From: Desulfurellales bacterium
GTDB lineage: Bacteria; Campylobacterota_A; Desulfurellia; Desulfurellales; Hippeaceae
NCBI GenBank assembly: GCA_027035575.1
Contig: JALVUQ010000052.1
Location: 1 to 41,915 of the forward strand
DNA length: 41,915 bases
Direction of reading: 5' to 3'
Shown one piece after another: positions 7,744-16,581 of the stretch. The translations under genes were made by a program, and so were the position numbers. The notes beneath the pieces are model-generated. The model worked only from the letters and a program-made list of their open reading frames with translations, did not search any database and was not told where the DNA came from. How positions within the stretch are numbered: the first letter of the stretch is position 1; each line of letters starts with the position of its first letter.

Positions 7744-7770
7744 AGGTTTGCTTGCTGACAAAGAGCTTAA

Positions 7771-9024
7771 CTATAAAAGCAAGGTCGTTATAGGTTGGAA
7801 AAAGGATATTATCAACAAGTCGATTATCATAACAAGAAGAAAAGGAAAGACTGCTTTTGAGAGTTTGACTATGCTGCTTTCCGCTATGGTAGAGGAAACA
7901 ATAAGGCAAATACCAAGCGGCGGCGTTAACATTCCTATGGCAAGGTTTGTAACAATCATTACACCGCTTGTTATGGGATTTATTCCAACTTGAGATAAAA
8001 TCGGTGCCACAACGGGCACAAACAGAACAAGTGATGCCGTTGTCTCAACAAATGTACCCATAATAAGCAAAAACAGGTTGACCATTAAAATAAGGAGCAG
8101 CTTATCGTTTGAAAAACTTAAAAATACCTTTTGGAGCATCACTTGAATGTTGTTCATAGAAAGATACCAGGAAAAAACCGTTGCTACGGCAATGATTATT
8201 AAAATAACAGAACTTGTTACGATGCTTTCTATGGCGGATTTGTACAGATTTTTAGGATTAATCTCTTTATAAACAAATATCCCGACAACAAGCGAATAAA
8301 AAACCGCGCAAGCGGCAGATTCGGTTGCAGTGAATACACCGCCAAGTATCCCGCCTATAACGATAAACGGTGTGCCGAGTGCCCAAATCGAGTCTTTTAA
8401 AGCCTCGATAAACTCTTTAAACTCAAATCGCCTCCTGCTTTTATGTGTATTATCCGCAAATATGACGGCTACAACAGAAAGAGATATACCTATCAACAAA
8501 CCCGGCAAAATGCCTGCTATAAAAAGTTTGCCTATGGATAAACCGGTTATAAAACCGTAGATTATCATAGGTATGCTTGGCGGAATAATAACGCCTATGG
8601 AGCCTCCGCTTGCAACTACCGATGCTGCAAAATCCCTATTGTAACCGCGTTTTATCATAGAAGGAATCAATATTGAACCTATTGCGGCAGTATCTGCTGC
8701 CGCAGAACCGCTGACTCCGGCAAACAGCATACTGGATAAAATAGCTGAAATAGCCAATCCTCCTCGCAAATGACCTACAAGAGATTCGGCTAACCTTACT
8801 ATTCTTCTGGATAATCCACCCTGATCCATCAGATTGCCGGCAAACATAAAAAGAGGAACTGCAAGCAGCATATAGGAATTAAGCCCGCTGAACATTCTTT
8901 GGTCAATCATATAAAGCGGCAGATGGGATTTAATAAATGCAAAAGTTGTTGCCACACCTATGGATAAGGATATTGGAAAAGAAAGCAGTATAAGAATGAT
9001 TAAAAGAAGCAGCAGAAGAATCAT
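7771..9024 (-). CDS. dctM: TRAP transporter large permease, DctM family
   Basis: This 417-residue protein is almost entirely membrane helices, about a dozen, as expected for the TRAP M subunit that carries the sodium-driven transport path. Family features include PLFMFAGNLMDQGG near residue 57, the SGSAAADTAAIGS segment (about 105-117) and the GGSIGVIIPPSIPMIIYG region (about 140-157). It is the last gene of a dctP-dctQ-dctM operon on the minus strand; its ATG overlaps the end of dctQ by 4 bases. TRAP systems import organic acids, especially dicarboxylates, keto acids or sialic acids. The substrate here is not evident. Confidence 0.92.
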   Translation of the reverse strand: MILLLLLLIILILLSFPISLSIGVATTFAFIKSHLPLYMIDQRMFSGLNSYMLLAVPLFMFAGNLMDQGGLSRRIVRLAESLVGHLRGGLAISAILSSMLFAGVSGSAAADTAAIGSILIPSMIKRGYNRDFAASVVASGGSIGVIIPPSIPMIIYGFITGLSIGKLFIAGILPGLLIGISLSVVAVIFADNTHKSRRRFEFKEFIEALKDSIWALGTPFIVIGGILGGVFTATESAACAVFYSLVVGIFVYKEINPKNLYKSAIESIVTSSVILIIIAVATVFSWYLSMNNIQVMLQKVFLSFSNDKLLLILMVNLFLLIMGTFVETTASLVLFVPVVAPILSQVGINPITSGVMIVTNLAIGMLTPPLGICLIVSSTIAESSIVKLSKAVFPFLLVMIIDLLIISFFQPITTLLL

Positions 9025-9509
9025 TTATTACCTGCTATTATGGAAAAAATATTGTTTATTATATGGATAATCCATAAAAGGGAGCTGATAGGAACAGCCG
9101 AAAAAAAGTAGGCGTATGGAATCTCAAGTGTAGCTGTTGTTTGCATTAGAAAAATTGGCATAAGTTTGAAGCTCTCAACAAAAACCAAAAGCCAAAACAG
9201 CAAAAAAAAGAGTTCAATCGTAAAATTTAAAGCCTTTTTGTTTCTGCCTGCTAATTTTTCGATAAAAATATCAATTCCTATATGGGCTTTATGTTTATAG
9301 GCTACGGTAGAACCCAAAAATGAGATAAAAACAAGCAGAATTCTTGATACTTCACCAGACCAGTAGATTGAGTTATTCAAAACGTATCTGTAAAAAACAG
9401 CTGTGACCATCAGGGTTGACAGAGTTAGAAGCAGGAATACAAGAATCGTTTCCGTCAACCTGTTAGCCGTATCGCTTACAAAAGACAAAACCCGTGAGAT
9501 GGTTTTCAT
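9021..9509 (-). CDS. dctQ: TRAP transporter small permease, DctQ family
   Basis: The 162-residue protein has four predicted membrane helices, the normal size and topology for the Q subunit that binds DctM. The segment YWSGEVSRILLVFISFLGS matches the conserved E-x2-R(x)4-F core of the family. It starts immediately after the dctP stop codon (TAGATG junction) and overlaps dctM by 4 bases, so all three subunits are translated in a coupled way. Confidence 0.88.
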   Translation of the reverse strand: MKTISRVLSFVSDTANRLTETILVFLLLTLSTLMVTAVFYRYVLNNSIYWSGEVSRILLVFISFLGSTVAYKHKAHIGIDIFIEKLAGRNKKALNFTIELFFLLFWLLVFVESFKLMPIFLMQTTATLEIPYAYFFSAVPISSLLWIIHIINNIFSIIAGNK

Positions 9510-10478
9510 CTATTCCGTACTTAAAATTTCATCCAAATATTTTCTTGCTATGCCTTTAAATTCACTTTTTAGGGGCATTACTTTAGCTTTGAAAGAAGCA
9601 ATATCAGGGTGTTCGTCAATAATCATACCCTTCTTTTTAAGCTCTTTTAAGAAAAAAGCCACCTGTTTTCTGTTGAGGTTTCTTTCATAAATAGAAGCCT
9701 CTTTTGCAGCTTTATAGAGCAGTTTTTGGTATTTCTTCGGCAGTGTGTCATAAAACTTTTTGCTTCCGACAAATACAAGGGCTGAATATACGTGTCTTGT
9801 TAAGGATAGATACTTTTGAACCTCGTAAAGTTTGTACTGATAGATAACGGCAAGAGGATTTTCTTGCCCGTCTATGACGTGTTCTGCAAGTTGAGTATAT
9901 ATTGGCCACGGCATAGGTGTCGGATTGGCGCCAAGCGCTCTCCAGATTTTTATCTGCAACTGGCTTTTCATAACTCTTATCTTTAAGCCCTTCACATCTT
10001 TAACGCTATGAACGGGACGTACGGAATTCGTTAAATTTCTAAAACCGTTTTCCAAAAAGTGAAACCCAATCAGGTCGGCTTTTTTAAATTGATTTAAAAT
10101 ACCTTGACCTATTTTCCCATCAAGAATCTCATCAACCTGTTTGTAACTGCTGAAAAGAAACGGGAACTCTATTGCTTTAATGGCAGGAACAAATTTATCG
10201 ATTGGTCCTGCCGTAATAACACCCATCTGCAGTGCTCCCATTTGAAGCTGCTGTAAAATACTTGTTTCATTTCCGACAGAGCCCGAATGATGTATAATTA
10301 CTTTAATTTGACCGTTACTCTCTTTTTCCACAATTTGCTTAAATTTCACGGCAGCCTTGTAGTGGAATGTTTTCGGTGTTGTAACTATACCGAGATTTAT
10401 TGTGTAGGTTTTTGAAAAAGCCGTGCCGTTAGAAAATAATATAAAGATTATCAAGACCGACAAAATAGTCTTTTTCAT
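9510..10478 (-). CDS. dctP: TRAP transporter solute-binding protein, DctP family
   Basis: The protein captures the substrate in the periplasm and delivers it to DctQM. I place the start at ATG 10478 because a G-rich ribosome site lies just upstream and it gives a clean signal peptide: MKK, a hydrophobic core, then cleavage near SNGTAFSKT. An extended frame to 10526 exists but would bury the signal. The product is about 322 residues, normal for DctP. The conserved LKIRVM segment, whose Arg usually binds the substrate carboxylate, and the following NPTPMPW region are present. A good promoter lies just upstream (10508-10536). Confidence 0.92.
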   Translation of the reverse strand: MKKTILSVLIIFILFSNGTAFSKTYTINLGIVTTPKTFHYKAAVKFKQIVEKESNGQIKVIIHHSGSVGNETSILQQLQMGALQMGVITAGPIDKFVPAIKAIEFPFLFSSYKQVDEILDGKIGQGILNQFKKADLIGFHFLENGFRNLTNSVRPVHSVKDVKGLKIRVMKSQLQIKIWRALGANPTPMPWPIYTQLAEHVIDGQENPLAVIYQYKLYEVQKYLSLTRHVYSALVFVGSKKFYDTLPKKYQKLLYKAAKEASIYERNLNRKQVAFFLKELKKKGMIIDEHPDIASFKAKVMPLKSEFKGIARKYLDEILSTE

Positions 10479-10507
10479 AACTTCCCCCCTAAAAATTAAT
10501 TTAGAAA

Positions 10508-10536
10508 AATATAGACCAAAGCACAAGTCAAGTCAA
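10508..10536 (-). promoter_or_regulatory. Sigma-70-type promoter for the TRAP operon
   Basis: On the minus strand TTGACT (10536-10531) and TATATT (10513-10508) are separated by 17 nt, about 30 nt upstream of the dctP start. A second TTGACT overlaps it 5 nt downstream, giving a TTGACTTGACTTG direct repeat. Confidence 0.7.
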
Positions 10537-10585
10537 GAAAAGAGGTAAAATTATAATACGTCTGCAATAGCCAACAGATTTATCC

Positions 10586-10613
10586 TTGCACTTACGGTTT
10601 TTTAGACTATAAT
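10586..10613 (+). promoter_or_regulatory. Sigma-70-type promoter for the TauE operon
   Basis: TTGCAC (10586-10591) and a perfect TATAAT (10608-10613) are spaced by 16 nt. The element lies 38 nt upstream of the GTG start at 10652 and diverges from the dctP promoter 50 nt away. Confidence 0.75.
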
Positions 10614-10651
10614 GCAGAGGTGTTTAAAATTGTGTTTATTTAAGGATTAAA

Positions 10652-11452
10652 GTGGAATACGCAGTTGCTTTTCTTGTTGGAATTATCTCAAGCATCGCAG
10701 GGGCTTTGCTCGGTATAGGCGGCGGGATAATAATTGTTCCCGCTCTTGTAATAATATTGAAACTGCCTATGCAAAATGCCATTGCGGTTAGCTTGGCGAC
10801 CATTGTATCGACAAGCATACTGGTTACGTCTAAAAATCTTAAAAATAACCTTATAAATATGGATATAGGCTTGCCTTTGGAACTTTCCACATCCGTCTTT
10901 GCCATAGCTGCAAGTTTTATTGCGGTTTTGATAAATCAAAATGTTTTAAAGGGTGCTTTCGGTGCTTTTTTGTTGTTTACAGCCTATTTTATGTATAAAA
11001 AACCGGAGGTTCAAAACTGTTTTGCAAAGGAAGGCGCTAAGTATTCCTATTTCGACCAGAAAATTAACAAAACGGTTTATTACAATATAGAAAATCCCAA
11101 GGCTGCCATAGCAATATCCTCAGCGGCAGGTTTTTTGTCGGGGCTGCTCGGTATAGGAGGCGGTGTCATTAAGGTTCCGATATTAAACGGGGTTTGCAGG
11201 ATTCCTATGAAGGTTGCAAGCGCCACAAGTTCAATGATGGTCGGCATAACGGCTGCTGCTGCATCCTTTGTCTATTTTAGGCACGGTTATATTATGCCAA
11301 GCCTCGTTCTTTTCACCTCTCTGGGTGCTGTTTTCGGCTCTAAAATTGGTTTGCATATCTCAAAAAATACAAAAAACGAAACGATTAAAAAGGTGTTTGT
11401 GGGTATTTTGATTGTCACGGCACTTGAGATGATTATAAAGGCTGTTTTATGA
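10652..11452 (+). CDS. TauE/SafE family membrane permease (anion or sulfite exporter type)
   Basis: This 266-residue integral membrane protein has the two-fold repeat of the TauE/SafE family. The motif LLGIGGGIIIVPAL (about residues 19-32) recurs as LLGIGGGVIKVPIL in the second half (about 168-181), each followed by helices. Members export sulfite, sulfoacetate or other small anions, or take up sulfur compounds; the substrate here is unknown. The GTG start is supported by AAGGA with 5-nt spacing. The next gene, a DUF1634 protein, overlaps by an ATGA junction and is a common partner of this family. Confidence 0.88.
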   Translation: MEYAVAFLVGIISSIAGALLGIGGGIIIVPALVIILKLPMQNAIAVSLATIVSTSILVTSKNLKNNLINMDIGLPLELSTSVFAIAASFIAVLINQNVLKGAFGAFLLFTAYFMYKKPEVQNCFAKEGAKYSYFDQKINKTVYYNIENPKAAIAISSAAGFLSGLLGIGGGVIKVPILNGVCRIPMKVASATSSMMVGITAAAASFVYFRHGYIMPSLVLFTSLGAVFGSKIGLHISKNTKNETIKKVFVGILIVTALEMIIKAVL

Positions 11453-11700
11453 AGGTTTTATCGGATTTACTGAGATTAAGCTTTTATTCGGCTATGGCTT
11501 TGTTGTTTGTAGGATTTTTACACAGATACCTCAATCTTTATTGTTGTAATTTCAGCCGAATAGGGATTTTACTGCTTCTTTGCATTCCTTTGGCTCTTGT
11601 TTTCTTTCTCGGAGTTTTTTTTGCATATAAAAAAGAGTTTAAAAAAAGCTTTGTTGCTCTTATTCTCCTTGCAGTTTTGATAGGCAATATCTTTCTTTAG
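11449..11700 (+). CDS. DUF1634 small membrane protein
   Basis: The 83-residue protein is predicted to have three membrane helices. Its RIGILLLLCIPLALVF segment fits the short DUF1634 family, typically encoded directly after TauE/SafE permeases and probably an accessory subunit. It overlaps the permease gene by 4 bases. The function has not been established for the family as far as I know. Confidence 0.75.
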   Translation: MKVLSDLLRLSFYSAMALLFVGFLHRYLNLYCCNFSRIGILLLLCIPLALVFFLGVFFAYKKEFKKSFVALILLAVLIGNIFL

Positions 11701-11709
11701 CGTTTGGTT

Positions 11710-12945
11710 ATGAAAAAACTGAAAATAGCGATAGTAGGCGGCGGTGCATCCGGTTTAATTGCAGCTGTTGTTGCAAAAAAGGAGCACACAACGGTTGATT
11801 TATACGAAAAAAATCAGTCTATTGGCAGAAAGATTTTGGCATCTGGAAACGGCAGGTGCAATATATTCAATACATCCGTATCAATTAATGACTATTACGG
11901 TGAGGATATATCTTTTGCCTCTAAAGTGCTGAAAAGATTGGATTTTAATCGATTTAGGGAATTTTGCTTGAATATGGGTTTGCTTCTTGATGTGAAAGAT
12001 GACGGCAGAGTCTATCCTCTGTCTGACGAAGCCAAATCCGTTGTGAATGTTTTTAGGGCGTATCTTGATAAACTTAATGTGAACATATTAACAAACACAC
12101 CGGTTTTAGAAATTGAAAAAACAGACGCTAAATTCACACTTTTTAACGATGACGGTATTCTTGGTGAATACGACAAGGTTTTAATAGCTTCGGGTTTGCT
12201 TGCGGCTCCTCAACTTGGGGCTTCAAAAGACGGAGCGAATATGGCTTTGTCTTTCGGTCATTTACTCAATCCTGTCTATCCGGCTTTGGTTCCTCTTGAG
12301 TTAGACGGCACTCTGTTTAGGCGTATGGAAGGCGTCAAAATGAAGGCTTCAATTGCTCTATACGTTGACAACAAGAAAAAAGGTGAGGTTTTGGGAGATA
12401 TTCTTTTTACCAAATACGGAGTTTCGGGGTTTGCGGTTTTGGATATATCCTCTCAAGCCTCGTTCTACCTTAAAAGCAGTAGAAAGGTTGAGATATCGAT
12501 TAATTTACTTCCGGGCATCGAGAAGCAGTATATAGGAAGCAGGCTTGCCTTTGCTCAAAAAAACCTGAAGGAGTATGATATATTAACGGTTTTATCGGGA
12601 ATGCTGCCTTTAAAGGTTGCAAAGGCTGTGCTTATAAAAATAGGAATTGATGCAAAAGAGACTGTTTCCTCTTTTAACTCTAAATCCATAAAGCAAATTG
12701 TTAATGAAATGTTTAATATGAGATTTGAAGTAACGGCAACACACGGATTTAAATATGCGGAAGCGTGCGGCGGAGGAGTTAAAACCGACGATATTTGTGT
12801 GAATACAATGGAATCAAAGCTTGCTAAAGGTCTCTATTTTGCCGGAGAGGTACTTGATATAGTGGGTGCAAGAGGTGGCTTTAATTTTGCCTTTGCTTTT
12901 GCAAGCGGATATGTTGCAGCATCAAATATGGCATTAAGTACCTAA
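11710..12945 (+). CDS. Flavoprotein of the HI0933/YhiN family (NAD(P)/FAD-dependent oxidoreductase)
   Basis: The roughly 411-residue protein begins with a Rossmann dinucleotide-binding motif, IVGGGASGLIAA, followed by an acidic end of strand 2 (LYEKN). It then has the family signature GRKILASGNGRCN (about residues 40-52) and a C-terminal FAD-binding segment, GLYFAGEVLDIVGARGG. This is the BaiN/HI0933 family, soluble flavoenzymes of largely unknown physiological reaction. The ATG at 11710 is preferred; an in-frame TTG two codons earlier is possible. The gene is 9 nt downstream of the DUF1634 gene and probably in the same operon. It ends close to the convergent ABC permease gene. Confidence 0.88.
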   Translation: MKKLKIAIVGGGASGLIAAVVAKKEHTTVDLYEKNQSIGRKILASGNGRCNIFNTSVSINDYYGEDISFASKVLKRLDFNRFREFCLNMGLLLDVKDDGRVYPLSDEAKSVVNVFRAYLDKLNVNILTNTPVLEIEKTDAKFTLFNDDGILGEYDKVLIASGLLAAPQLGASKDGANMALSFGHLLNPVYPALVPLELDGTLFRRMEGVKMKASIALYVDNKKKGEVLGDILFTKYGVSGFAVLDISSQASFYLKSSRKVEISINLLPGIEKQYIGSRLAFAQKNLKEYDILTVLSGMLPLKVAKAVLIKIGIDAKETVSSFNSKSIKQIVNEMFNMRFEVTATHGFKYAEACGGGVKTDDICVNTMESKLAKGLYFAGEVLDIVGARGGFNFAFAFASGYVAASNMALST

Positions 12946-12982
12946 AATTTATCTTTGTCATAAACTTAAAAAAAGAGTTTGG

Positions 12983-13927
12983 CTATTTTTCTTCTCTTGA
13001 ATAGGGTATCCCGAGTTCTTTGGGAGGTCTTATATGCTTGGCTTTGACAATAATACTTGTGAGCACAATTGCGATAAATGTAACAAGGTAGGGCAGCATA
13101 TTTAAGATTGCAGAAGGAATTGTCGTCCCCGTTGCCTGAAGTTGAAATTGCAGGGCGTTTATGCTTCCAAACAGGTATGCACCGACAACAGCTTTTAGAG
13201 GGTCCCACATAGCAAAAATAACAAGGGCAATGGCTATCCAACCCCTTCCTGCCGTGATTCCGTCAAGCCAGAACGGGGCATAACCTATGGTCAGATAAGC
13301 ACCGCCGGCTCCTGCCATCAATCCTCCGAAGAATGTCCAAATATATCTGACCCTGTAAACATTTATCCCCATTGCATTTGCGGCTTTTGCATTTTCTCCC
13401 ACAGCTCTTAGGTTTATCCCTATCATAGTTTTATAGAGAATAAACCACATAACAAATGCCAAAATATACGAAAAATAGACTATTATATCCTGATTAAATA
13501 AGATGCTGCCCACAACAGGTATGTTTGATAAAACGGGGAGCTTTAGATTTTCAAAAGAGGCGCTAAGATTCATATTTATCCATCTTTGACCGTAAAATGT
13601 CGTAAATCCGGCACCGAAAATTGTCAAAGCAAGACCGCTTACTATTTGATTTCCTCTTAAAGTTATGGATATGAATGCGTGTATTAAAGAAGCAATACCG
13701 CCGGCAAGCACTCCCGCAATAAATCCTAAGTAGGGGTTGTTTGTTAAACGGGTTACTATAAATCCGAAAAAAGCGCCGATTAACATCATACCCTCAACTC
13801 CCAAGTTTAAAATTCCGACTCTTTCTGCAAATATTTCACCTATTGTCGGAAAAAGCAGTATGGTTCCGGCTTTTATAGCGTTTGAAAGAAGGAGAATTAT
13901 GATTGTAGTGTGGTGTGATGCGCTCAT
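12983..13927 (-). CDS. ABC transporter permease 2 of a BMP-type nucleoside importer
   Basis: The roughly 314-residue hydrophobic protein belongs to the branched-chain/ribose-type permease family. It carries the characteristic motifs EIFAERVGILNLGVEGMM near residue 30 and AVGENAKAANAMGINV (about 183-198). Proteins of this kind (NupQ/YufQ type) pair with a longer permease and a double ATPase to import nucleosides. ATG 13927 is chosen because it overlaps the upstream stop in an ATGA junction and has a GGTGG-type ribosome site; an in-frame GTG lies 3 codons upstream. Confidence 0.88.
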   Translation of the reverse strand: MSASHHTTIIILLLSNAIKAGTILLFPTIGEIFAERVGILNLGVEGMMLIGAFFGFIVTRLTNNPYLGFIAGVLAGGIASLIHAFISITLRGNQIVSGLALTIFGAGFTTFYGQRWINMNLSASFENLKLPVLSNIPVVGSILFNQDIIVYFSYILAFVMWFILYKTMIGINLRAVGENAKAANAMGINVYRVRYIWTFFGGLMAGAGGAYLTIGYAPFWLDGITAGRGWIAIALVIFAMWDPLKAVVGAYLFGSINALQFQLQATGTTIPSAILNMLPYLVTFIAIVLTSIIVKAKHIRPPKELGIPYSREEK

Positions 13928-14982
13928 TTTTTCCACCTTAGTTTGTAATTTAAGAATATCTGTGCCCCCACTATGCTAAAAAGAGCAATACTTTCTATTA
14001 AGCCGACTATTCCGTAGGACACCCTCATACTTATCTGAATGGAATAACCTCCTGATTCAAGCCCGCCAAACAAAACCGAACTTAAAAGGCAAAGAGCCGG
14101 ATTCAGATATGAAATCCAAGCAACAATAATCGAAGTATAGCCGTAATTGGCGTTTATCTTAACCTGGAGAAAGTGAATTATTCCAGAAACCTGAACCATT
14201 CCGGCTATTCCTGCCAGCGCGCCGCTGATTGCCATTGCTATTATTATGTTTTTACCGACGCTTATTCCGGCATATTTTGCGGTTGTAGGATTATTGCCTA
14301 TAACTCTTACCTCATATCCGAAATTCGTTTTTTTAATGATAAACCATACTGCAATAATCGATATCAATGCAAAAGCCAAACCGAGATTAATGCGTGTATG
14401 TTCAAAAAGTACGGGCAGTTGAGCGGAAGATGGAAACGGCTTTGAGAGCGGGAACCCGAAACTTTTCGGATTTTTCCAGGGACCGTACATCAGAAATTTC
14501 AGAACATACAAAGCTATATAATTTAACAGCAGTGTCGTTATTACCTCGTTGACCTCCCAAAAAACCTTGAAAATTGCAGGAATTACAGCCCAGATAGCAC
14601 CACCGATTGCTCCGCCTGCAAACATTAAGATAAGCATCAGCGGTTTTGATATCTCAGGCGGCATAAAAATAGCAAAATAAGAGCTTAATATTGCACCCAT
14701 AATATATTGACCGTATGCGCCTATATTCCAGATACCCATCTTAAAGACCAAAATCAAACCGGCTGTTATAAGCATTAACGGTGTTGCCGCAACCAACGTT
14801 TCGGAGAACGCATACCAGCTTCCGAATGCATTTACAAACAGAGATTTATAGACGGCATACGGATTGATTCCAACAACAACAATAGCCAAAGCACCGAATA
14901 GAATGCCTATAAGCAGCGAGACAATCGGTATAACGATTTTTAATTTTGCGGATATGTTTTCCCTTTTTTCAAAGTATATCAT
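13924..14982 (-). CDS. ABC transporter permease 1 of a BMP-type nucleoside importer
   Basis: The 352-residue membrane protein is the longer permease of the pair. It contains FKMGIWNIGAYGQYIMGA (about residues 84-101) and RVIGNNPTTAKYAGISVGKN (about 232-251), both signatures of the family. It overlaps the ATPase gene upstream and the second permease downstream, each by 4 bases, so expression is tightly coupled. It is predicted to form the heterodimeric transmembrane channel with the product of the following gene. Confidence 0.88.
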   Translation of the reverse strand: MIYFEKRENISAKLKIVIPIVSLLIGILFGALAIVVVGINPYAVYKSLFVNAFGSWYAFSETLVAATPLMLITAGLILVFKMGIWNIGAYGQYIMGAILSSYFAIFMPPEISKPLMLILMFAGGAIGGAIWAVIPAIFKVFWEVNEVITTLLLNYIALYVLKFLMYGPWKNPKSFGFPLSKPFPSSAQLPVLFEHTRINLGLAFALISIIAVWFIIKKTNFGYEVRVIGNNPTTAKYAGISVGKNIIIAMAISGALAGIAGMVQVSGIIHFLQVKINANYGYTSIIVAWISYLNPALCLLSSVLFGGLESGGYSIQISMRVSYGIVGLIESIALFSIVGAQIFLNYKLRWKK

Positions 14983-16508
14983 AAAGCTATATCCTCTAAT
15001 CTTGTCCCTGCCATCATTAAGCCTATCGTGTTTTTATCAATATCTTTAGCATCGGCTATGCCCATAATTTTTCCTTTATACACAACGGCTATCCTGTCCG
15101 ATATGGAGAGTATTTCATCCAAATCCTCCGAAATCAGAATAACGGACATATCCTCATCTCTTATTTTAAGCATCTGTTTCCTTACAAATTCGGTTGAAGC
15201 AATGTCTAACCCCCTTGTCGGATATGATGCAATCAAGAGTTTGGGGTTTTCAAACAACTCCCTCGCAAACAGCAGTTTTTGCATATTGCCGCCGGATAGA
15301 AGTTTTATGGGGGCAAAAATGTCTGCTACTGCAATATTGAACATATCGACAATTCTTCTTGTATGCTCTTCCGATTTTTTATAATTTATTATCCTATTCG
15401 ATGATATGGGTTTTTTGTAGTAGTTTCTCATTATTGCGTTGTCTATACAGGATAAATCCGAGGCAAGTCCCATTCCTATCCTGTCTGCCGGTATGTAGTT
15501 TATTCCTATTTGCGCAACATACCTCGGCGTTTTGTTGGTTATGTTCTTACCCTCAAAAACAACACTGCCTCTTGTTGCCTTTCTTAATCCGGCAATGGTT
15601 TGAACGATAGCCTGCTGCCCGTTTCCTGAGATTCCTGCAATTCCTAGTATCTCTCCTTTTTTCACCGTAAAATTAACATCTTCTACAATATTTACGCCCT
15701 GCTGAGCCGAATATACATCGAGGTTTTCAACACTCAACAGTGTCTCTTTTGCTCTTTTCTCTTTCTTTTCAAAATCAAACAACACAGCTCTTCCGACCAT
15801 CATCTCCGCAAGTTGTTTTTTTGTTACACTCTCTTTATCAACCGTTTTTACGAGTCTTCCTTTCCTTAAAATCGATATTTTATCAGAAACCGCCATAACT
15901 TCATCGAGTTTGTGTGTTATGAAGATTATGGCTTTTCCGTCTTTTTTCATTTTTCTTAATATGTCGAAAAGCGGCTCGGTCTCCTGCGGTCTTAATACGG
16001 CTGTAGGCTCATCAAGTATGAGTATGTTTGCTCCCCTAAAGAGAACCTTTATTATTTCGACCTTCTGCTGTTCACCAACCGATAACTGCCATATTTTTTT
16101 ATCGGGATTGACCTCAAGCGAATAGAGATTTGCTATCTCTTTCAGTTTATCCTTTACGGCTTTTCTATCTATCACAATGCCCTGGTCTTTAAGCCCCAAA
16201 ACAATGTTTTCAAGAACGCTCAAAGGCTCAACGAGCATAAAATGTTGGTGAATCATCCCTATTCCGTTATTTATTGCATCAAGGGGAGTTTTTATTTGAA
16301 CGGGTTTGTCGTTTATTCGGATTTCTCCTTTTGTAGGCATATATATGCCGTAGAGTATGTTCATAAATGTGGTTTTGCCGGCTCCGTTTTCACCCAAAAG
16401 GGCATGAATTTCCCCTTTGTGTAAAGAGAAATTTATACCCTCGTTTGCAACGGTTTCCGGGAACTTTTTGGTTATATCTATCGCTTTCAGAACCGTAGCC
16501 GTATTCAT
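14979..16508 (-). CDS. ABC transporter ATPase with two nucleotide-binding domains (nucleoside/sugar type)
   Basis: The 509-residue protein contains two ATPase domains in tandem. The first has an intact Walker A (GENGAGKTT), a signature LSVGEQQK and Walker B ILILDEPTAV. The second has the altered P-loop GISGNGQQA, signature LSGGNMQK and a Walker B-like LIASYPTRGLD with no DE pair. This asymmetry is normal for the RbsA/NupO subgroup, where one site is degenerate. With the two permeases downstream and the BMP-family binding protein upstream it makes a complete importer. A stem-loop separates it from the binding-protein gene. Confidence 0.92.
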   Translation of the reverse strand: MNTATVLKAIDITKKFPETVANEGINFSLHKGEIHALLGENGAGKTTFMNILYGIYMPTKGEIRINDKPVQIKTPLDAINNGIGMIHQHFMLVEPLSVLENIVLGLKDQGIVIDRKAVKDKLKEIANLYSLEVNPDKKIWQLSVGEQQKVEIIKVLFRGANILILDEPTAVLRPQETEPLFDILRKMKKDGKAIIFITHKLDEVMAVSDKISILRKGRLVKTVDKESVTKKQLAEMMVGRAVLFDFEKKEKRAKETLLSVENLDVYSAQQGVNIVEDVNFTVKKGEILGIAGISGNGQQAIVQTIAGLRKATRGSVVFEGKNITNKTPRYVAQIGINYIPADRIGMGLASDLSCIDNAIMRNYYKKPISSNRIINYKKSEEHTRRIVDMFNIAVADIFAPIKLLSGGNMQKLLFARELFENPKLLIASYPTRGLDIASTEFVRKQMLKIRDEDMSVILISEDLDEILSISDRIAVVYKGKIMGIADAKDIDKNTIGLMMAGTRLEDIAL

Positions 16509-16535
16509 AACCTATATTTTCTTAATGAAAAGCAA

Positions 16536-16556
16536 GCCGGGACTACATATCCCGGC
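16536..16556 (-). other. Intercistronic stem-loop between binding protein and ATPase genes
   Basis: GCCGGGA (16536-16542) and TCCCGGC (16550-16556) form a perfect GC-rich 7-bp stem with a 7-nt loop inside the 73-nt gap of the importer operon. Such hairpins after binding-protein genes commonly stabilise the upstream message or partly terminate transcription, giving more binding protein than membrane components. The T-run after it is weak. Confidence 0.6.
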
Positions 16557-16581
16557 GTATGGATTTGTTTTTTGTTCATTT

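Noticed and set aside
7748-7993. A plus-strand reading frame after the CoA-transferase beta gene
   Set aside because: It is the antisense of the dctM C-terminal coding region, which has clear family motifs on the minus strand.
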